64,000 nt of DNA from CAIOYC01 sp038327995 (lineage in GTDB: Bacteria; Pseudomonadota; Alphaproteobacteria; Caulobacterales; Caulobacteraceae). Shown one piece after another: positions 7,709 through 15,257 of this stretch. The position numbers and the translations under genes were made by a program. Location: contig JBBQLP010000011.1 in assembly GCA_038327995.1 (NCBI GenBank), forward strand, positions 1-64,000, read 5' to 3'. Numbering within the stretch: the stretch's first letter is position 1; the number at the start of each line of letters is the position of its first letter. Under the pieces are notes generated by a model, which made no database searches, had not been told where the DNA came from, and was given only the letters and a program-made list of their open reading frames with translations.

Positions 7709-8323
7709 TCAGTTCGTCGAAGACGTGGTGAACGGGAACTGGAACTCCTTCAAAAGCGCGCGCGCTTCGTCGTCGGTCTTGGCGGTGGTGCAGACGATGA
7801 TGTCCATGCCCCACATCTGGTCGATCTGGTCGTAGTTGATCTCCGGGAACACGATGTGCTCCTTCAGACCCATGGCGTAGTTGCCCCGACCGTCGAACGA
7901 GGTCGGCTTCAGGCCGCGGAAGTCACGGACCCGGGGCAGCGCGATGGTGATCAACCGATCAAGAAACTCGTACATACGCTCCTTGCGAAGCGTGACCTTG
8001 GCGCCGATCACCATGTCTTCGCGCAGCTTGAAGCCGGCGATGGAGTTGCGGGCGCGGGTCGGCTGGGGCTTCTGGCCGGCGATCGCCGCCAGGTCCTTCA
8101 TCGCCGCGTTGACCTTCTTGCTGTCGGCCACCGCTTCGCCGATGCCCATGTTCAACACGATCTTGTCGAGCTTGGGGATCTGCATTTCGTTGGTGTAGCC
8201 GAACTGCTCCTTCAACGAGGCGCGGATCTGCTCGCGATAGATGGTCTTCATGCGGGGCTCGTAAGCCTCGCCGCCCGTTTCCGGGGTGTCCGTCTTCGCG
8301 GTCTTGGTTGCTGCCTTAGCCAT
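7709..8323 (-). CDS. rplE: 50S ribosomal protein L5
   Basis: The 204-aa product contains MQIPKLDKIVLNMGIGEAV, FLDRLITIALPRVRDFRG and the C-terminal MDIIVCTTAKTDDEARALLK, all typical of L5, the 5S rRNA-binding protein of the central protuberance. It has an N-terminal extension of about 22 residues rich in Ala, Lys and Thr. Its start overlaps the end of rplX by 8 nt. Confidence 0.98.
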   Translation of the reverse strand: MAKAATKTAKTDTPETGGEAYEPRMKTIYREQIRASLKEQFGYTNEMQIPKLDKIVLNMGIGEAVADSKKVNAAMKDLAAIAGQKPQPTRARNSIAGFKLREDMVIGAKVTLRKERMYEFLDRLITIALPRVRDFRGLKPTSFDGRGNYAMGLKEHIVFPEINYDQIDQMWGMDIIVCTTAKTDDEARALLKEFQFPFTTSSTN

Positions 8324-8630
8324 TGATCACCTCGCCGGTCGTCTTGGCGACACGAACCTTCTTGTCGCCGTCGATCCGGAAGCCGACGCGGGTCGGCTTG
8401 CCCTTGGAGTCGACGATGGCGACGTTGGACACGTGCACCGGCGCTTCCTTATGCTTGATGCCGCCCTGAGGGTCGGTCTGGGACGCCTTGGTGTGGCGCT
8501 GAACCATGTTCAGCCCCTCGACCACAACGCGCTCATCCTTGGGGAACACTGTGACGACATTGCCCTGACGGCCCTTGTCCTTACCGGTGAGCAGGACGAC
8601 GCGGTCGCCCTTCTTGATCTTCGCGGCCAC
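8316..8630 (-). CDS. rplX: 50S ribosomal protein L24
   Basis: The 104-aa product starts at GTG (8628-8630), giving MAAKIKKGDRVVLLTGKDKG, the KOW-motif start of L24. An open frame continues upstream, but the GTG overlapping the rplN stop by one base (TAGTG) is the standard coupled arrangement and gives the family length. L24 initiates 50S assembly at the 5' end of 23S rRNA. It overlaps rplE by 8 nt downstream. Confidence 0.97.
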   Translation of the reverse strand: MAAKIKKGDRVVLLTGKDKGRQGNVVTVFPKDERVVVEGLNMVQRHTKASQTDPQGGIKHKEAPVHVSNVAIVDSKGKPTRVGFRIDGDKKVRVAKTTGEVING

Positions 8631-8998
8631 TACAACACCTCCGGCGCGAGGCTGATGATCTTCATATGGTTCTTGGCGCGAAGCTCGCGCGGAACCGGAC
8701 CGAAGATACGGGTGCCGATGGGCTCGTTCTGCTTGTTGACGATCACCGCCGCCGACTTGTCGAAGCGGATGACCGAGCCGTCCTTGCGCTGGATGTCCTT
8801 GGCGGTGCGCACGACGATGGCGCGCAGGACGTCGCCCTTCTTCACGCGGCCGCGCGGAATCGCTTCCTTCACCGACACCACGATGGTGTCGCCGACGCTG
8901 GCGTAGCGGCGACCCGCTCCTCCCAGCACCTTGATGCACATGACCCGGCGAGCGCCCGAATTGTCGGCGACTTCCAGGTTAGTTTGCATCTGGATCAT
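8630..8998 (-). CDS. rplN: 50S ribosomal protein L14
   Basis: The 122-aa product starts MIQMQTNLEVADNSGARRVM and includes the L14 signature region VSVKEAIPRGRVKKGDVLRA. L14 lies at the subunit interface and contacts 16S rRNA. It is the first gene of the spc segment, 23 nt after rpsQ. No promoter was seen in that gap, so S10 and spc genes may be one transcript here. Confidence 0.98.
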   Translation of the reverse strand: MIQMQTNLEVADNSGARRVMCIKVLGGAGRRYASVGDTIVVSVKEAIPRGRVKKGDVLRAIVVRTAKDIQRKDGSVIRFDKSAAVIVNKQNEPIGTRIFGPVPRELRAKNHMKIISLAPEVL

Positions 8999-9021
8999 GG
9001 TTTAATACCTTCCAGAACTTG

Positions 9022-9261
9022 TTAGGCCGAGGCCTTGGGAAGAACTTCCCAGGTCTTCAGCTTCGACTTCGGCGCGCACTCGACGATACGAACGGTGTCG
9101 CCAGCCTTGTGGGCGTTGGCTTCGTCGTGAGCGTGATATTTCTTGGACCGGCGAACGGTCTTCTTCAGCACGGGGTGCAGGAAGGTGCGCTCCACCTTCA
9201 CCACAATGGTCTTGTCGCCCTTGTCGGACACGATCAGACCTTCGAGAATTCGCTTCGGCAT
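9022..9261 (-). CDS. rpsQ: 30S ribosomal protein S17
   Basis: The 79-aa product starts MPKRILEGLIVSDKGDKTIV and contains KYHAHDEANAHKAGDTVRIV, matching the OB-fold S17 family. It binds 16S rRNA early in 30S assembly. It is the last gene of the S10 segment, 4 nt after rpmC. Confidence 0.98.
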   Translation of the reverse strand: MPKRILEGLIVSDKGDKTIVVKVERTFLHPVLKKTVRRSKKYHAHDEANAHKAGDTVRIVECAPKSKLKTWEVLPKASA

Positions 9262-9265
9262 AGTG

Positions 9266-9460
9266 CTACCCTTGAGCCTTCTTCTGGCGCATCACGGTCT
9301 TGATCCGGGCGAGGTCCTTGCGGATTTCGCCGACGCGATGGGTCTTTTCGGTTTGGCCAGTAGCCGCCTGGAAACGCAGGTTGAACTGCTCTTTCTTCAG
9401 CGAGACCAGGTTTTCAGTCAGTTGATCGGCGGTCAGGCCGCGAACGTCTGCAATCTTCAT
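9266..9460 (-). CDS. rpmC: 50S ribosomal protein L29
   Basis: The 64-aa product from the ATG at 9458-9460 starts MKIADVRGLTADQLTENLVS and contains LKKEQFNLRFQAATGQTEKT plus a helical RIKTVMRQKK tail, all as in L29. A longer open frame runs upstream but is a shadow of rplP. The chosen ATG overlaps the rplP stop by one base (TGATG). L29 lies by the exit tunnel and helps bind trigger factor and SRP. Confidence 0.97.
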   Translation of the reverse strand: MKIADVRGLTADQLTENLVSLKKEQFNLRFQAATGQTEKTHRVGEIRKDLARIKTVMRQKKAQG

Positions 9461-9897
9461 CACGCGGCCTCCGCCTGCACGATACCGGCGTCGAGACGGG
9501 TCACGACGCGGGTCTTGATGGGAAGCTTGGCGGCGCCGAGAGCGAGGGCGAGGCGCGCCACATCGTCCGGCACGCCGTCGATCTCGAACATGATCCGGCC
9601 CGGCGCGACCCGCGCGGCCCAGTATTCCACCGCGCCCTTGCCCTTGCCCATGCGGACTTCGGCGGGCTTGTCGGACACCGGCACGTCCGGGAAGATGCGA
9701 ATCCACACCCGGCCCTGACGCTTCATTTGGCGGGTGATCGCGCGGCGGGCCGCTTCGATCTGGCGCGCGGTGATCCGCTCGGGCTCGATGGCCTTGAGGC
9801 CGTAGGAGCCGAAGTTCAACGCGGCGCCGCCCTTGGTCGTACCCTTGATACGGCCCTTGAACTGTTTGCGGTATTTGGTCTTCTTAGGGGAAAGCAT
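9460..9897 (-). CDS. rplP: 50S ribosomal protein L16
   Basis: The 145-aa product starts MLSPKKTKYRKQFKGRIKGT. It has the signatures RVWIRIFPDVPVSDKPAEVR and MGKGKGAVEYWAARVAPGRI. L16 organises the A-site tRNA region of the 50S subunit. It is placed between rpsC (11 nt) and rpmC (1-base overlap). Confidence 0.98.
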   Translation of the reverse strand: MLSPKKTKYRKQFKGRIKGTTKGGAALNFGSYGLKAIEPERITARQIEAARRAITRQMKRQGRVWIRIFPDVPVSDKPAEVRMGKGKGAVEYWAARVAPGRIMFEIDGVPDDVARLALALGAAKLPIKTRVVTRLDAGIVQAEAA

Positions 9898-9908
9898 GGC
9901 TCAGATCC

Positions 9909-10664
9909 TTAAGCCCGATCGCGGCGGGGGCCGCGGTCGCCACGGTCGCCTCGGTCGCCGCGATCACGACGTTCACCGTCGCCTCCGCCAGCGCCCGCTT
10001 CGGCGGCCCAGCGCTTGTCCTGCGCCATCGGGTCGTGCTCCAGCACCTCGCCTTTGAAGACCCAGGTCTTCACGCCGATGATGCCGTAGGTGGTCTTGGC
10101 TTCCGAGAAGCCGTAATCGATGTCGGCGCGCAGGGTGTGCAACGGCACCCGGCCTTCGCGATACCACTCCATCCGCGCGATTTCCGCGCCGCCGAGGCGA
10201 CCGGATACGTTGATGCGCACGCCCTTGGCGCCGAGGCGCATGGCGGACTGCATCGCGCGCTTCATCGCCCGGCGGAAGGCGATCCGGCGCTCAAGCTGCT
10301 GGGAGATCGACTCGGCGATAAGCTGGGCGTCGACTTCGGGCTTGCGGATTTCGACGATGTTCAGGTGAACCTCGCCCTCGGTCATGTCCGACAGGTCCTT
10401 GCGGAGCTTCTCGATGTCCGCGCCCTTCTTGCCGATGATCACGCCAGGGCGAGCGGCATAGATGGTGACGCGACACTTCTTGTGCGGACGCTCGATGATG
10501 ATGCGCGAGACGCCAGCGGCGTTCAGGCGCTTCTTCAGCTCCTTGCGGACCTTGATGTCTTCGTGAAGCAGCTTGCCGTACTGGGCGCCCGCGGCGAACC
10601 AGCGGCTGTCCCAGGTGCGGTTGACGCCCAGGCGGAAGCCGATCGGGTTGATCTTCTGTCCCAT
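9909..10664 (-). CDS. rpsC: 30S ribosomal protein S3
   Basis: The 251-aa product begins MGQKINPIGFRLGVNRTWDS and has a KH domain with RPGVIIGKKGADIEKLRKDL, then the C-terminal S3 domain with GRLGGAEIARMEWYREGRVP. S3 forms part of the mRNA entry channel. The C-terminus carries a charged tail with four consecutive Arg-Gly-Asp (RGD) triplets after residue 229, longer than the E. coli protein. Its ATG shares one base with the rplV stop. Confidence 0.98.
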   Translation of the reverse strand: MGQKINPIGFRLGVNRTWDSRWFAAGAQYGKLLHEDIKVRKELKKRLNAAGVSRIIIERPHKKCRVTIYAARPGVIIGKKGADIEKLRKDLSDMTEGEVHLNIVEIRKPEVDAQLIAESISQQLERRIAFRRAMKRAMQSAMRLGAKGVRINVSGRLGGAEIARMEWYREGRVPLHTLRADIDYGFSEAKTTYGIIGVKTWVFKGEVLEHDPMAQDKRWAAEAGAGGGDGERRDRGDRGDRGDRGPRRDRA

Positions 10665-11047
10665 TACGCGGCGTCCTGGCCAAGTTCGCGGACCACGATC
10701 GTGACCTCGGCGAACGGTTTCTCGATGCGCGAAGCGCGGCCGCGAGCACGGGCCGAGAAGCGCTTCATCACCATGTTCTTGCCCACGAAGGCTTCAGCGA
10801 CGACGAGGTTGTCGATGTCGAGCCCGTGGTTGTTCTCGGCGTTGGAGATAGCGCTCGCGAGCGCCTTCTGCACGGCGCCCGCGATGCGCTTGGGGCTGAA
10901 CTGAAGCTCGTTCAGCGCCCGTTGCACTGGCAGGCCGCGGATCGATTGCGCGACCAAGTTCAGCTTGCGCGGCGAGGTGCGCAGGTTGACGGCCTTGGCG
11001 ACCGCTTCGGTGGGCTTGGCCCGCCGGATATTCTTGGTCTGGCTCAT
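10664..11047 (-). CDS. rplV: 50S ribosomal protein L22
   Basis: From the ATG at 11045-11047 the 127-aa product contains AVNLRTSPRKLNLVAQSIRG and ends with the L22 beta-hairpin region KRFSARARGRASRIEKPFAE, then VTIVVRE. This hairpin lines the exit tunnel. The open frame extends further upstream through rpsS, but the ATG 1 nt after the rpsS stop gives the expected length. The stop overlaps the rpsC ATG by one base. Confidence 0.97.
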   Translation of the reverse strand: MSQTKNIRRAKPTEAVAKAVNLRTSPRKLNLVAQSIRGLPVQRALNELQFSPKRIAGAVQKALASAISNAENNHGLDIDNLVVAEAFVGKNMVMKRFSARARGRASRIEKPFAEVTIVVRELGQDAA

Positions 11048-11048
11048 G

Positions 11049-11327
11049 CTACTTCCTCTTCGCCTTCTTGTCGGCGGCGTGGCCGTAGAAGGTGCGGGTC
11101 GGAGAGAACTCGCCGAGCTTGTGCCCAACCATGTCCTCGGACACGGTCACTGGCACGTGCTTGTGGCCGTTATGCACGCCGAAGGTCAGTCCGACGAACT
11201 GCGGCATGATGGTGGAGCGGCGCGACCAGGTCTTGATGACGTCGCGGCGGTTGCCGGAGTGGGCGGTGTCCGCCTTCTTCAGCAGGTAGCCGTCGACGAA
11301 CGGACCTTTCCAGACTGAGCGGGTCAT
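11049..11327 (-). CDS. rpsS: 30S ribosomal protein S19
   Basis: The 92-aa product starts MTRSVWKGPFVDGYLLKKAD and includes STIMPQFVGLTFGVHNGHKH and GHKLGEFSPTRTFYGHAADK, all diagnostic for S19. S19 pairs with S13 in the 30S head. The start overlaps the rplB stop by one base. Confidence 0.99.
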   Translation of the reverse strand: MTRSVWKGPFVDGYLLKKADTAHSGNRRDVIKTWSRRSTIMPQFVGLTFGVHNGHKHVPVTVSEDMVGHKLGEFSPTRTFYGHAADKKAKRK

Positions 11328-12166
11328 CAGCGGGCCTTCTTCGCTTTATGGCGACTACGGATGATGAACTTGTCCGTAGTCTTGTTGGTGCGGGTCTTGG
11401 ACCCCTTGGTGTCCTTGCCCCAAGGCGTGACCGGGTTGCGGCCGCCAGAGGTCTTGCCTTCGCCACCGCCGTGGGGGTGGTCGACCGGGTTCATGGCCAC
11501 GCCGCGAACGTGCGGACGGAAGCCCATGTGGCGAACGCGCCCGGCCTTGCCGAGGTTCTGGTTCATGTGGTCGGAGTTCGACACAGCGCCGACGGTGGCC
11601 ATGCAGCCGTCGAGCACCATGCGAAGCTCGCCTGAGCCCAGACGGATCTGGGCGTAACCGGCGTCGCGGCCCACGAGCTGGGCGTAGGTGCCGGCCGAGC
11701 GGGCGATCTGGCCACCCTTTTCCGGCTTCATCTCTACGTTGTGGATGATGGTGCCCACCGGCATACCGCGCAGCGGCATGGCGTTGCCCGGCTTCACGTC
11801 GACCTTGTCGCCCGCGACCACTTCGTCACCGGAGCGCAGGCGTTGCGGCGCCAGGATGTAGGCCAGTTCGCCGTCCTCATACTTGATGAGGGCGATGAAG
11901 GCGGAACGGTTGGGGTCGTACTCGAGACGCTCGACCTTTGCGGCCATGCCCCACTTGCGACGCTTGAAGTCGATGATGCGGTAGAGCTTCTTTGCGCCGC
12001 CGCCGCGGAAACGCACAGTGACGCGGCCGTTGTTGGAACGCCCGCCCTTGCCGGTGAGACCCTCGACGAGGCTCTTTTCCGGACGACCCTTGTGCAGTTC
12101 GCTGCGGTCGACGAGCACCAGGCCACGCTGGCCGGGGGAGGTCGGATTGTAACGCTTCAAAGCCAT
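11327..12166 (-). CDS. rplB: 50S ribosomal protein L2
   Basis: The 279-aa product starts MALKRYNPTSPGQRGLVLVD and carries the near-invariant GVAMNPVDHPHGGGEGKTSG segment, with its histidine implicated in peptidyl transferase structure. L2 is required for subunit association and activity. It lies 4 nt after rplW and overlaps rpsS by one base. Confidence 0.99.
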   Translation of the reverse strand: MALKRYNPTSPGQRGLVLVDRSELHKGRPEKSLVEGLTGKGGRSNNGRVTVRFRGGGAKKLYRIIDFKRRKWGMAAKVERLEYDPNRSAFIALIKYEDGELAYILAPQRLRSGDEVVAGDKVDVKPGNAMPLRGMPVGTIIHNVEMKPEKGGQIARSAGTYAQLVGRDAGYAQIRLGSGELRMVLDGCMATVGAVSNSDHMNQNLGKAGRVRHMGFRPHVRGVAMNPVDHPHGGGEGKTSGGRNPVTPWGKDTKGSKTRTNKTTDKFIIRSRHKAKKAR

Positions 12167-12170
12167 TTGC

Positions 12171-12473
12171 TCAGAGCCCCGTCGTAATATCGATCGACTG
12201 GCCGTCGGCCAGGGTGACGATCGCTTTCTTCACGTCCACGCGCTTGCCGAGGATGCCCCGGAAACGTTTGGTCTTGCCCTGAACGAGCATCGTGTTGACC
12301 TTGGTGACCTTCACCTTAAACAGGGCTTCCACGGCCGAGGCGATCTCGTCCTTGGAGGCGTCCTTGGCGACGCGGAAGACAACCTTGTTCTGCTCCGAAA
12401 GCAGGGTGGCCTTTTCAGTGATCACCGGGGCGAGGATGGTGTCGTAGTGGCGAGCGGTGGGACCAGCCATCAC
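12171..12473 (-). CDS. rplW: 50S ribosomal protein L23
   Basis: The 100-aa product includes HYDTILAPVITEKATLLSEQ and AVEALFKVKVTKVNTMLVQG, then KTKRFRG, as in L23. L23 sits at the exit tunnel and docks trigger factor and SRP. It overlaps the rplD stop by 4 nt (ATGA), so the two are probably translationally coupled. Confidence 0.98.
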   Translation of the reverse strand: MMAGPTARHYDTILAPVITEKATLLSEQNKVVFRVAKDASKDEIASAVEALFKVKVTKVNTMLVQGKTKRFRGILGKRVDVKKAIVTLADGQSIDITTGL

Positions 12474-13123
12474 GCGGCCTCCTTCGCAGCGGTAGAGGTG
12501 GGAGCCAAACGCGCGTTGATGGCCTCGATAGCCGAACGGGTCAGCACCAGGGTATCGCGGCGCAGAACGTCATAGACATTCAGGCCCGCGTTCGGCAGCA
12601 CGTCGATGTGAGCGATGTTGCGGGCGGCCAGCTTAAAGTTGGCGTCCACTTCGGGGCCCGCGATCACCAGGGCGTTCTTCAGGCCCATCACTTCGAGCTG
12701 CGCCTTCAGACCCGCCGTCTTGGGCGTGCCTAGGGTGATGTTGTCGAGGATGACGATGGAGCCAGACTTGGCCTTGGACGACAGAGCGTGCTTCAGGGCC
12801 AGGGCGCGAACCTTCTTGGGAAGGTCGATCTCGTGGCTGCGGTTCACCGGGCCGAACACCTTGGCGCCGCCGACGAACTGAGCCGCCTTGCGCGAGCCGT
12901 GACGGGCGCCGCCGGTGCCCTTCTGCTTGTACATCTTCTTGCCAGTGCGGGCGACTTCGTTGCGCGTCTTGATCTTGTGCGTGCCGGCGCGGCGCTTGGC
13001 CAGTTGCCACACGACACAACGCTGCAGGATGTCGGCGCGGATCTCGTCGATGCCGAAAATGGCGTCGTCCAGATCGATCGAACCGGCCTTGCCGTTGTCG
13101 AGGTTGATGACGGGGAGTTTCAT
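12470..13123 (-). CDS. rplD: 50S ribosomal protein L4
   Basis: The 217-aa product contains the L4 extended loop with RTGKKMYKQKGTGGARHGSR (about residues 60-79), which lines the tunnel constriction. The C-terminal domain contains VLPNAGLNVYDVLRRDTLVL. L4 autoregulates the S10 operon in E. coli; no equivalent hairpin is evident here by eye. It abuts rplC with no gap. Confidence 0.98.
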   Translation of the reverse strand: MKLPVINLDNGKAGSIDLDDAIFGIDEIRADILQRCVVWQLAKRRAGTHKIKTRNEVARTGKKMYKQKGTGGARHGSRKAAQFVGGAKVFGPVNRSHEIDLPKKVRALALKHALSSKAKSGSIVILDNITLGTPKTAGLKAQLEVMGLKNALVIAGPEVDANFKLAARNIAHIDVLPNAGLNVYDVLRRDTLVLTRSAIEAINARLAPTSTAAKEAA

Positions 13124-13885
13124 TTATTCGGCCCCTTCGCCAGCAACTTCAGGCGCGGCGACGTCGGAGGTTTCGGCTGCGTGCTTAGCGGCGGCCTTGG
13201 CCGGGCTGTTCGCAGTCTTGAAGCCACCGGGCTTGGGGGCGTCGGCGTGGGCGCCCTTCTTAATGGCGTCGGACACCTTGACGTAGGAGCCTTCCGAACC
13301 GGGAACCGCACCCTTGATCATGATCAGGCCGCGATCGAGATCGATGCGAAACACAGTGAGGTTCTGGGTGGTGACGGTCTCGACGCCCAGGTGGCCGCCC
13401 ATCTTCTTGTTCTTGAAGGTCTTGCCGGGATCCTGGCGTTGGCCGGTAGAACCCAGCGAACGGTGCGAGAGCGAAACCCCGTGGGTAGCGCGCAGGCCGC
13501 TGAAGTTCCAGCGCTTCATACCGCCGGCGAAGCCCTTGCCGATGGTAGTTCCCTGGATGTCGACCTTCTGGCCGGTGACGAAATGATCGGCGGTCAGTTC
13601 GGCGCCGACTTCGATCATCATGTCCTCGGTGACGCGGAACTCAGTCACCTTGTGCTTGGGCTCGACCAGCGCCTTGGCGAAGTGGCCGCGCTCGGGCTGG
13701 GTGGTGTTCTTGGCCTTCTTGGCGCCCGCAGCGAGCTGGAGGGCGACGTAGCCGTCCCGCTCCATGGTGCGCTGGGCGGTGACCTGACAGCCTTCGAGGC
13801 TAAGCACAGTCACGGGCACATGGCTGCCCGCTTCATCGAAGAAGCGGGTCATGCCGATTTTCTTGGCGAGTAAGCCGGTTCGCAT
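13124..13885 (-). CDS. rplC: 50S ribosomal protein L3
   Basis: The 253-aa product starts MRTGLLAKKIGMTRFFDEAG. The rRNA-binding loop with RATHGVSLSHRSLGSTGQRQ, DPGKTFKNKKMGGHLG follows, diagnostic of L3 near the peptidyl transferase centre. It is about 40 residues longer than E. coli L3 because of an Ala/Glu-rich acidic C-terminal tail (AAETSDVAAPEVAGEGAE). It lies 11 nt after rpsJ. Confidence 0.98.
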   Translation of the reverse strand: MRTGLLAKKIGMTRFFDEAGSHVPVTVLSLEGCQVTAQRTMERDGYVALQLAAGAKKAKNTTQPERGHFAKALVEPKHKVTEFRVTEDMMIEVGAELTADHFVTGQKVDIQGTTIGKGFAGGMKRWNFSGLRATHGVSLSHRSLGSTGQRQDPGKTFKNKKMGGHLGVETVTTQNLTVFRIDLDRGLIMIKGAVPGSEGSYVKVSDAIKKGAHADAPKPGGFKTANSPAKAAAKHAAETSDVAAPEVAGEGAE

Positions 13886-13896
13886 CTTCCGGCTCC

Positions 13897-14205
<309 letters not shown>

Positions 14206-14477
14206 ATCGTGTGACGTCCCTCGCGCTCGCGCGCCCAAACTGTTCAAAGACCAAAGCCCCTCCCGAGGGAGAAACCCTTGCGCGTCTCGAACGCAGAATA
14301 ACGACCCGTCGGATCGACTGCGCACGGTCCTCGCAAAAACGAAAAAAGGCCGACGCGGCGAACCACGGGGCCCCACCTTGATATCGCGCCGCCGATAAGC
14401 CGCTGCGCTATGCCAGGTGCGCTTTGCGAACCGCGTCTAGGAGCGAACCCCTACAGCCGATTCAACAAGAGGCGCGG
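14206..14477 (-). other. Long 5' leader of the S10 operon, with a GGCCTTTTTTCG tract
   Basis: About 265 nt lie between the proposed promoter and the rpsJ ATG, with no plausible small gene. In transcript sense GGCCTTTTTTCGTTTTTG occupies 14334-14351 and matches 17 of 18 bases in the rpsM leader. A GGGAGG-rich hairpin (CCCTC/GAGGG type) lies near 14260-14272. The two leaders share nothing else obvious, which makes this tract a candidate regulatory element. Confidence 0.4.
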
Positions 14478-14506
14478 TGGATACGCTCGGGCGGCCGGGG
14501 CGTCAA
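14478..14506 (-). promoter_or_regulatory. Possible sigma70-type promoter of the S10 operon
   Basis: On the minus strand TTGACG (14501-14506) is followed by a 17-nt spacer and TATCCA (14478-14483). The -35 hexamer is the same as in the rpsM promoter; the -10 is weaker. It lies in the intergenic space between rpsJ and the divergent GH19 gene, the only place a promoter for this long operon could sit in the window. Confidence 0.5.
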
Positions 14507-14552
14507 CCCCTCTGGCGATTTGTAACCGCTTCGCCTTCACCACAACAAATGG

Positions 14553-14581
14553 TTGAGTTCTCATTCGCATATACCTTAGAT
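14553..14581 (+). promoter_or_regulatory. Weak candidate promoter for the GH19 gene
   Basis: TTGAGT (14553-14558), a 17-nt spacer and TTAGAT (14576-14581) precede the GH19 ATG at 14609 in the only AT-rich part of this gap. The -10 match is poor. It would be back to back with the S10 promoter. Confidence 0.25.
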
Positions 14582-14608
14582 AAGCTTGGGCGTGCAGGAG
14601 GCGGGGCG

Positions 14609-15250
14609 ATGGCGGTTTCAGTTACGGTCGATCAGGTGGTCAGGCTGGCGCCTAACCTCAGATCCGATTACCGCGACGCGTTTGCAACTGGCCAGGGAGT
14701 GCTGGACGCGCACGGCGTTTCCGCCAATCCGCTCCGGGTCGCTCACTTCATGGCCCAGGTGCTGCACGAGTGCGGCGCGCTGACGATCCGCTGGGAGAGC
14801 CTGCTGTATAGTCCCGAGCGGCTTCTGGTTGTGTTCCCGAAATATTTCAAAACCCTGGCCGACGCGGAGCCCTATTCCCACAACGAAAAGGCGCTGGGCG
14901 ACAAGGTGTATGGCGGGCGCATGGGCAACGATGGTCCCCACCCCATCACCGATACTGCGCCGCACGACGGCTACGTCTACCGCGGGCGAGGGATGCTGCA
15001 GATCACCGGCAAGGATGCGTACAAGAAGTATGGGACCAGGGTGGGCGCAGACCTCGTCGCTACGCCCGACCTCGCCTTCTCGGCTCAATACGCTCTGGAG
15101 ATCGCCTGCGCCGAGTGGGAGGCCTCGGGGTGCAATCCGCTGGCGGATGAGGACAATCTCCGAAAAGTCACCTACGCCGTCAACGGCGGGCTGAACGGCC
15201 TTGCGGAGCGCACCGAATGGCTCCGCAAGACCAAGGCCGTTTGGAGTTGA
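14609..15250 (+). CDS. Glycoside hydrolase family 19 (chitinase/endolysin-like) protein
   Basis: The 213-aa product from the ATG at 14609 (AGGAG 8-12 nt upstream) has the GH19 lysozyme-like fold features: MAQVLHECGALTIRWES, which contains the catalytic Glu following His, and YRGRGMLQITGKDAYKKYG, the conserved substrate-cleft motif. No signal peptide or binding domain is visible, so it resembles phage-type endolysins or bacterial peptidoglycan hydrolases that need a holin or other export. No phage genes are nearby. Its substrate could be chitin or peptidoglycan; peptidoglycan is more likely for a single-domain bacterial copy. It converges with the DUF2807 gene, 7 nt away. Confidence 0.85.
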   Translation: MAVSVTVDQVVRLAPNLRSDYRDAFATGQGVLDAHGVSANPLRVAHFMAQVLHECGALTIRWESLLYSPERLLVVFPKYFKTLADAEPYSHNEKALGDKVYGGRMGNDGPHPITDTAPHDGYVYRGRGMLQITGKDAYKKYGTRVGADLVATPDLAFSAQYALEIACAEWEASGCNPLADEDNLRKVTYAVNGGLNGLAERTEWLRKTKAVWS

Positions 15251-15257
15251 GGCCCGA

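Noticed and set aside
12788..13873. 361-residue open frame on the plus strand across rplC and rplD
   Set aside because: It is antisense to two certain ribosomal genes, has composition typical of mirror frames in high-GC DNA and no recognisable domain.
14609..15250. Prophage remnant based on the endolysin-like GH19 gene
   Set aside because: No integrase, holin, structural gene or attachment repeat is nearby.
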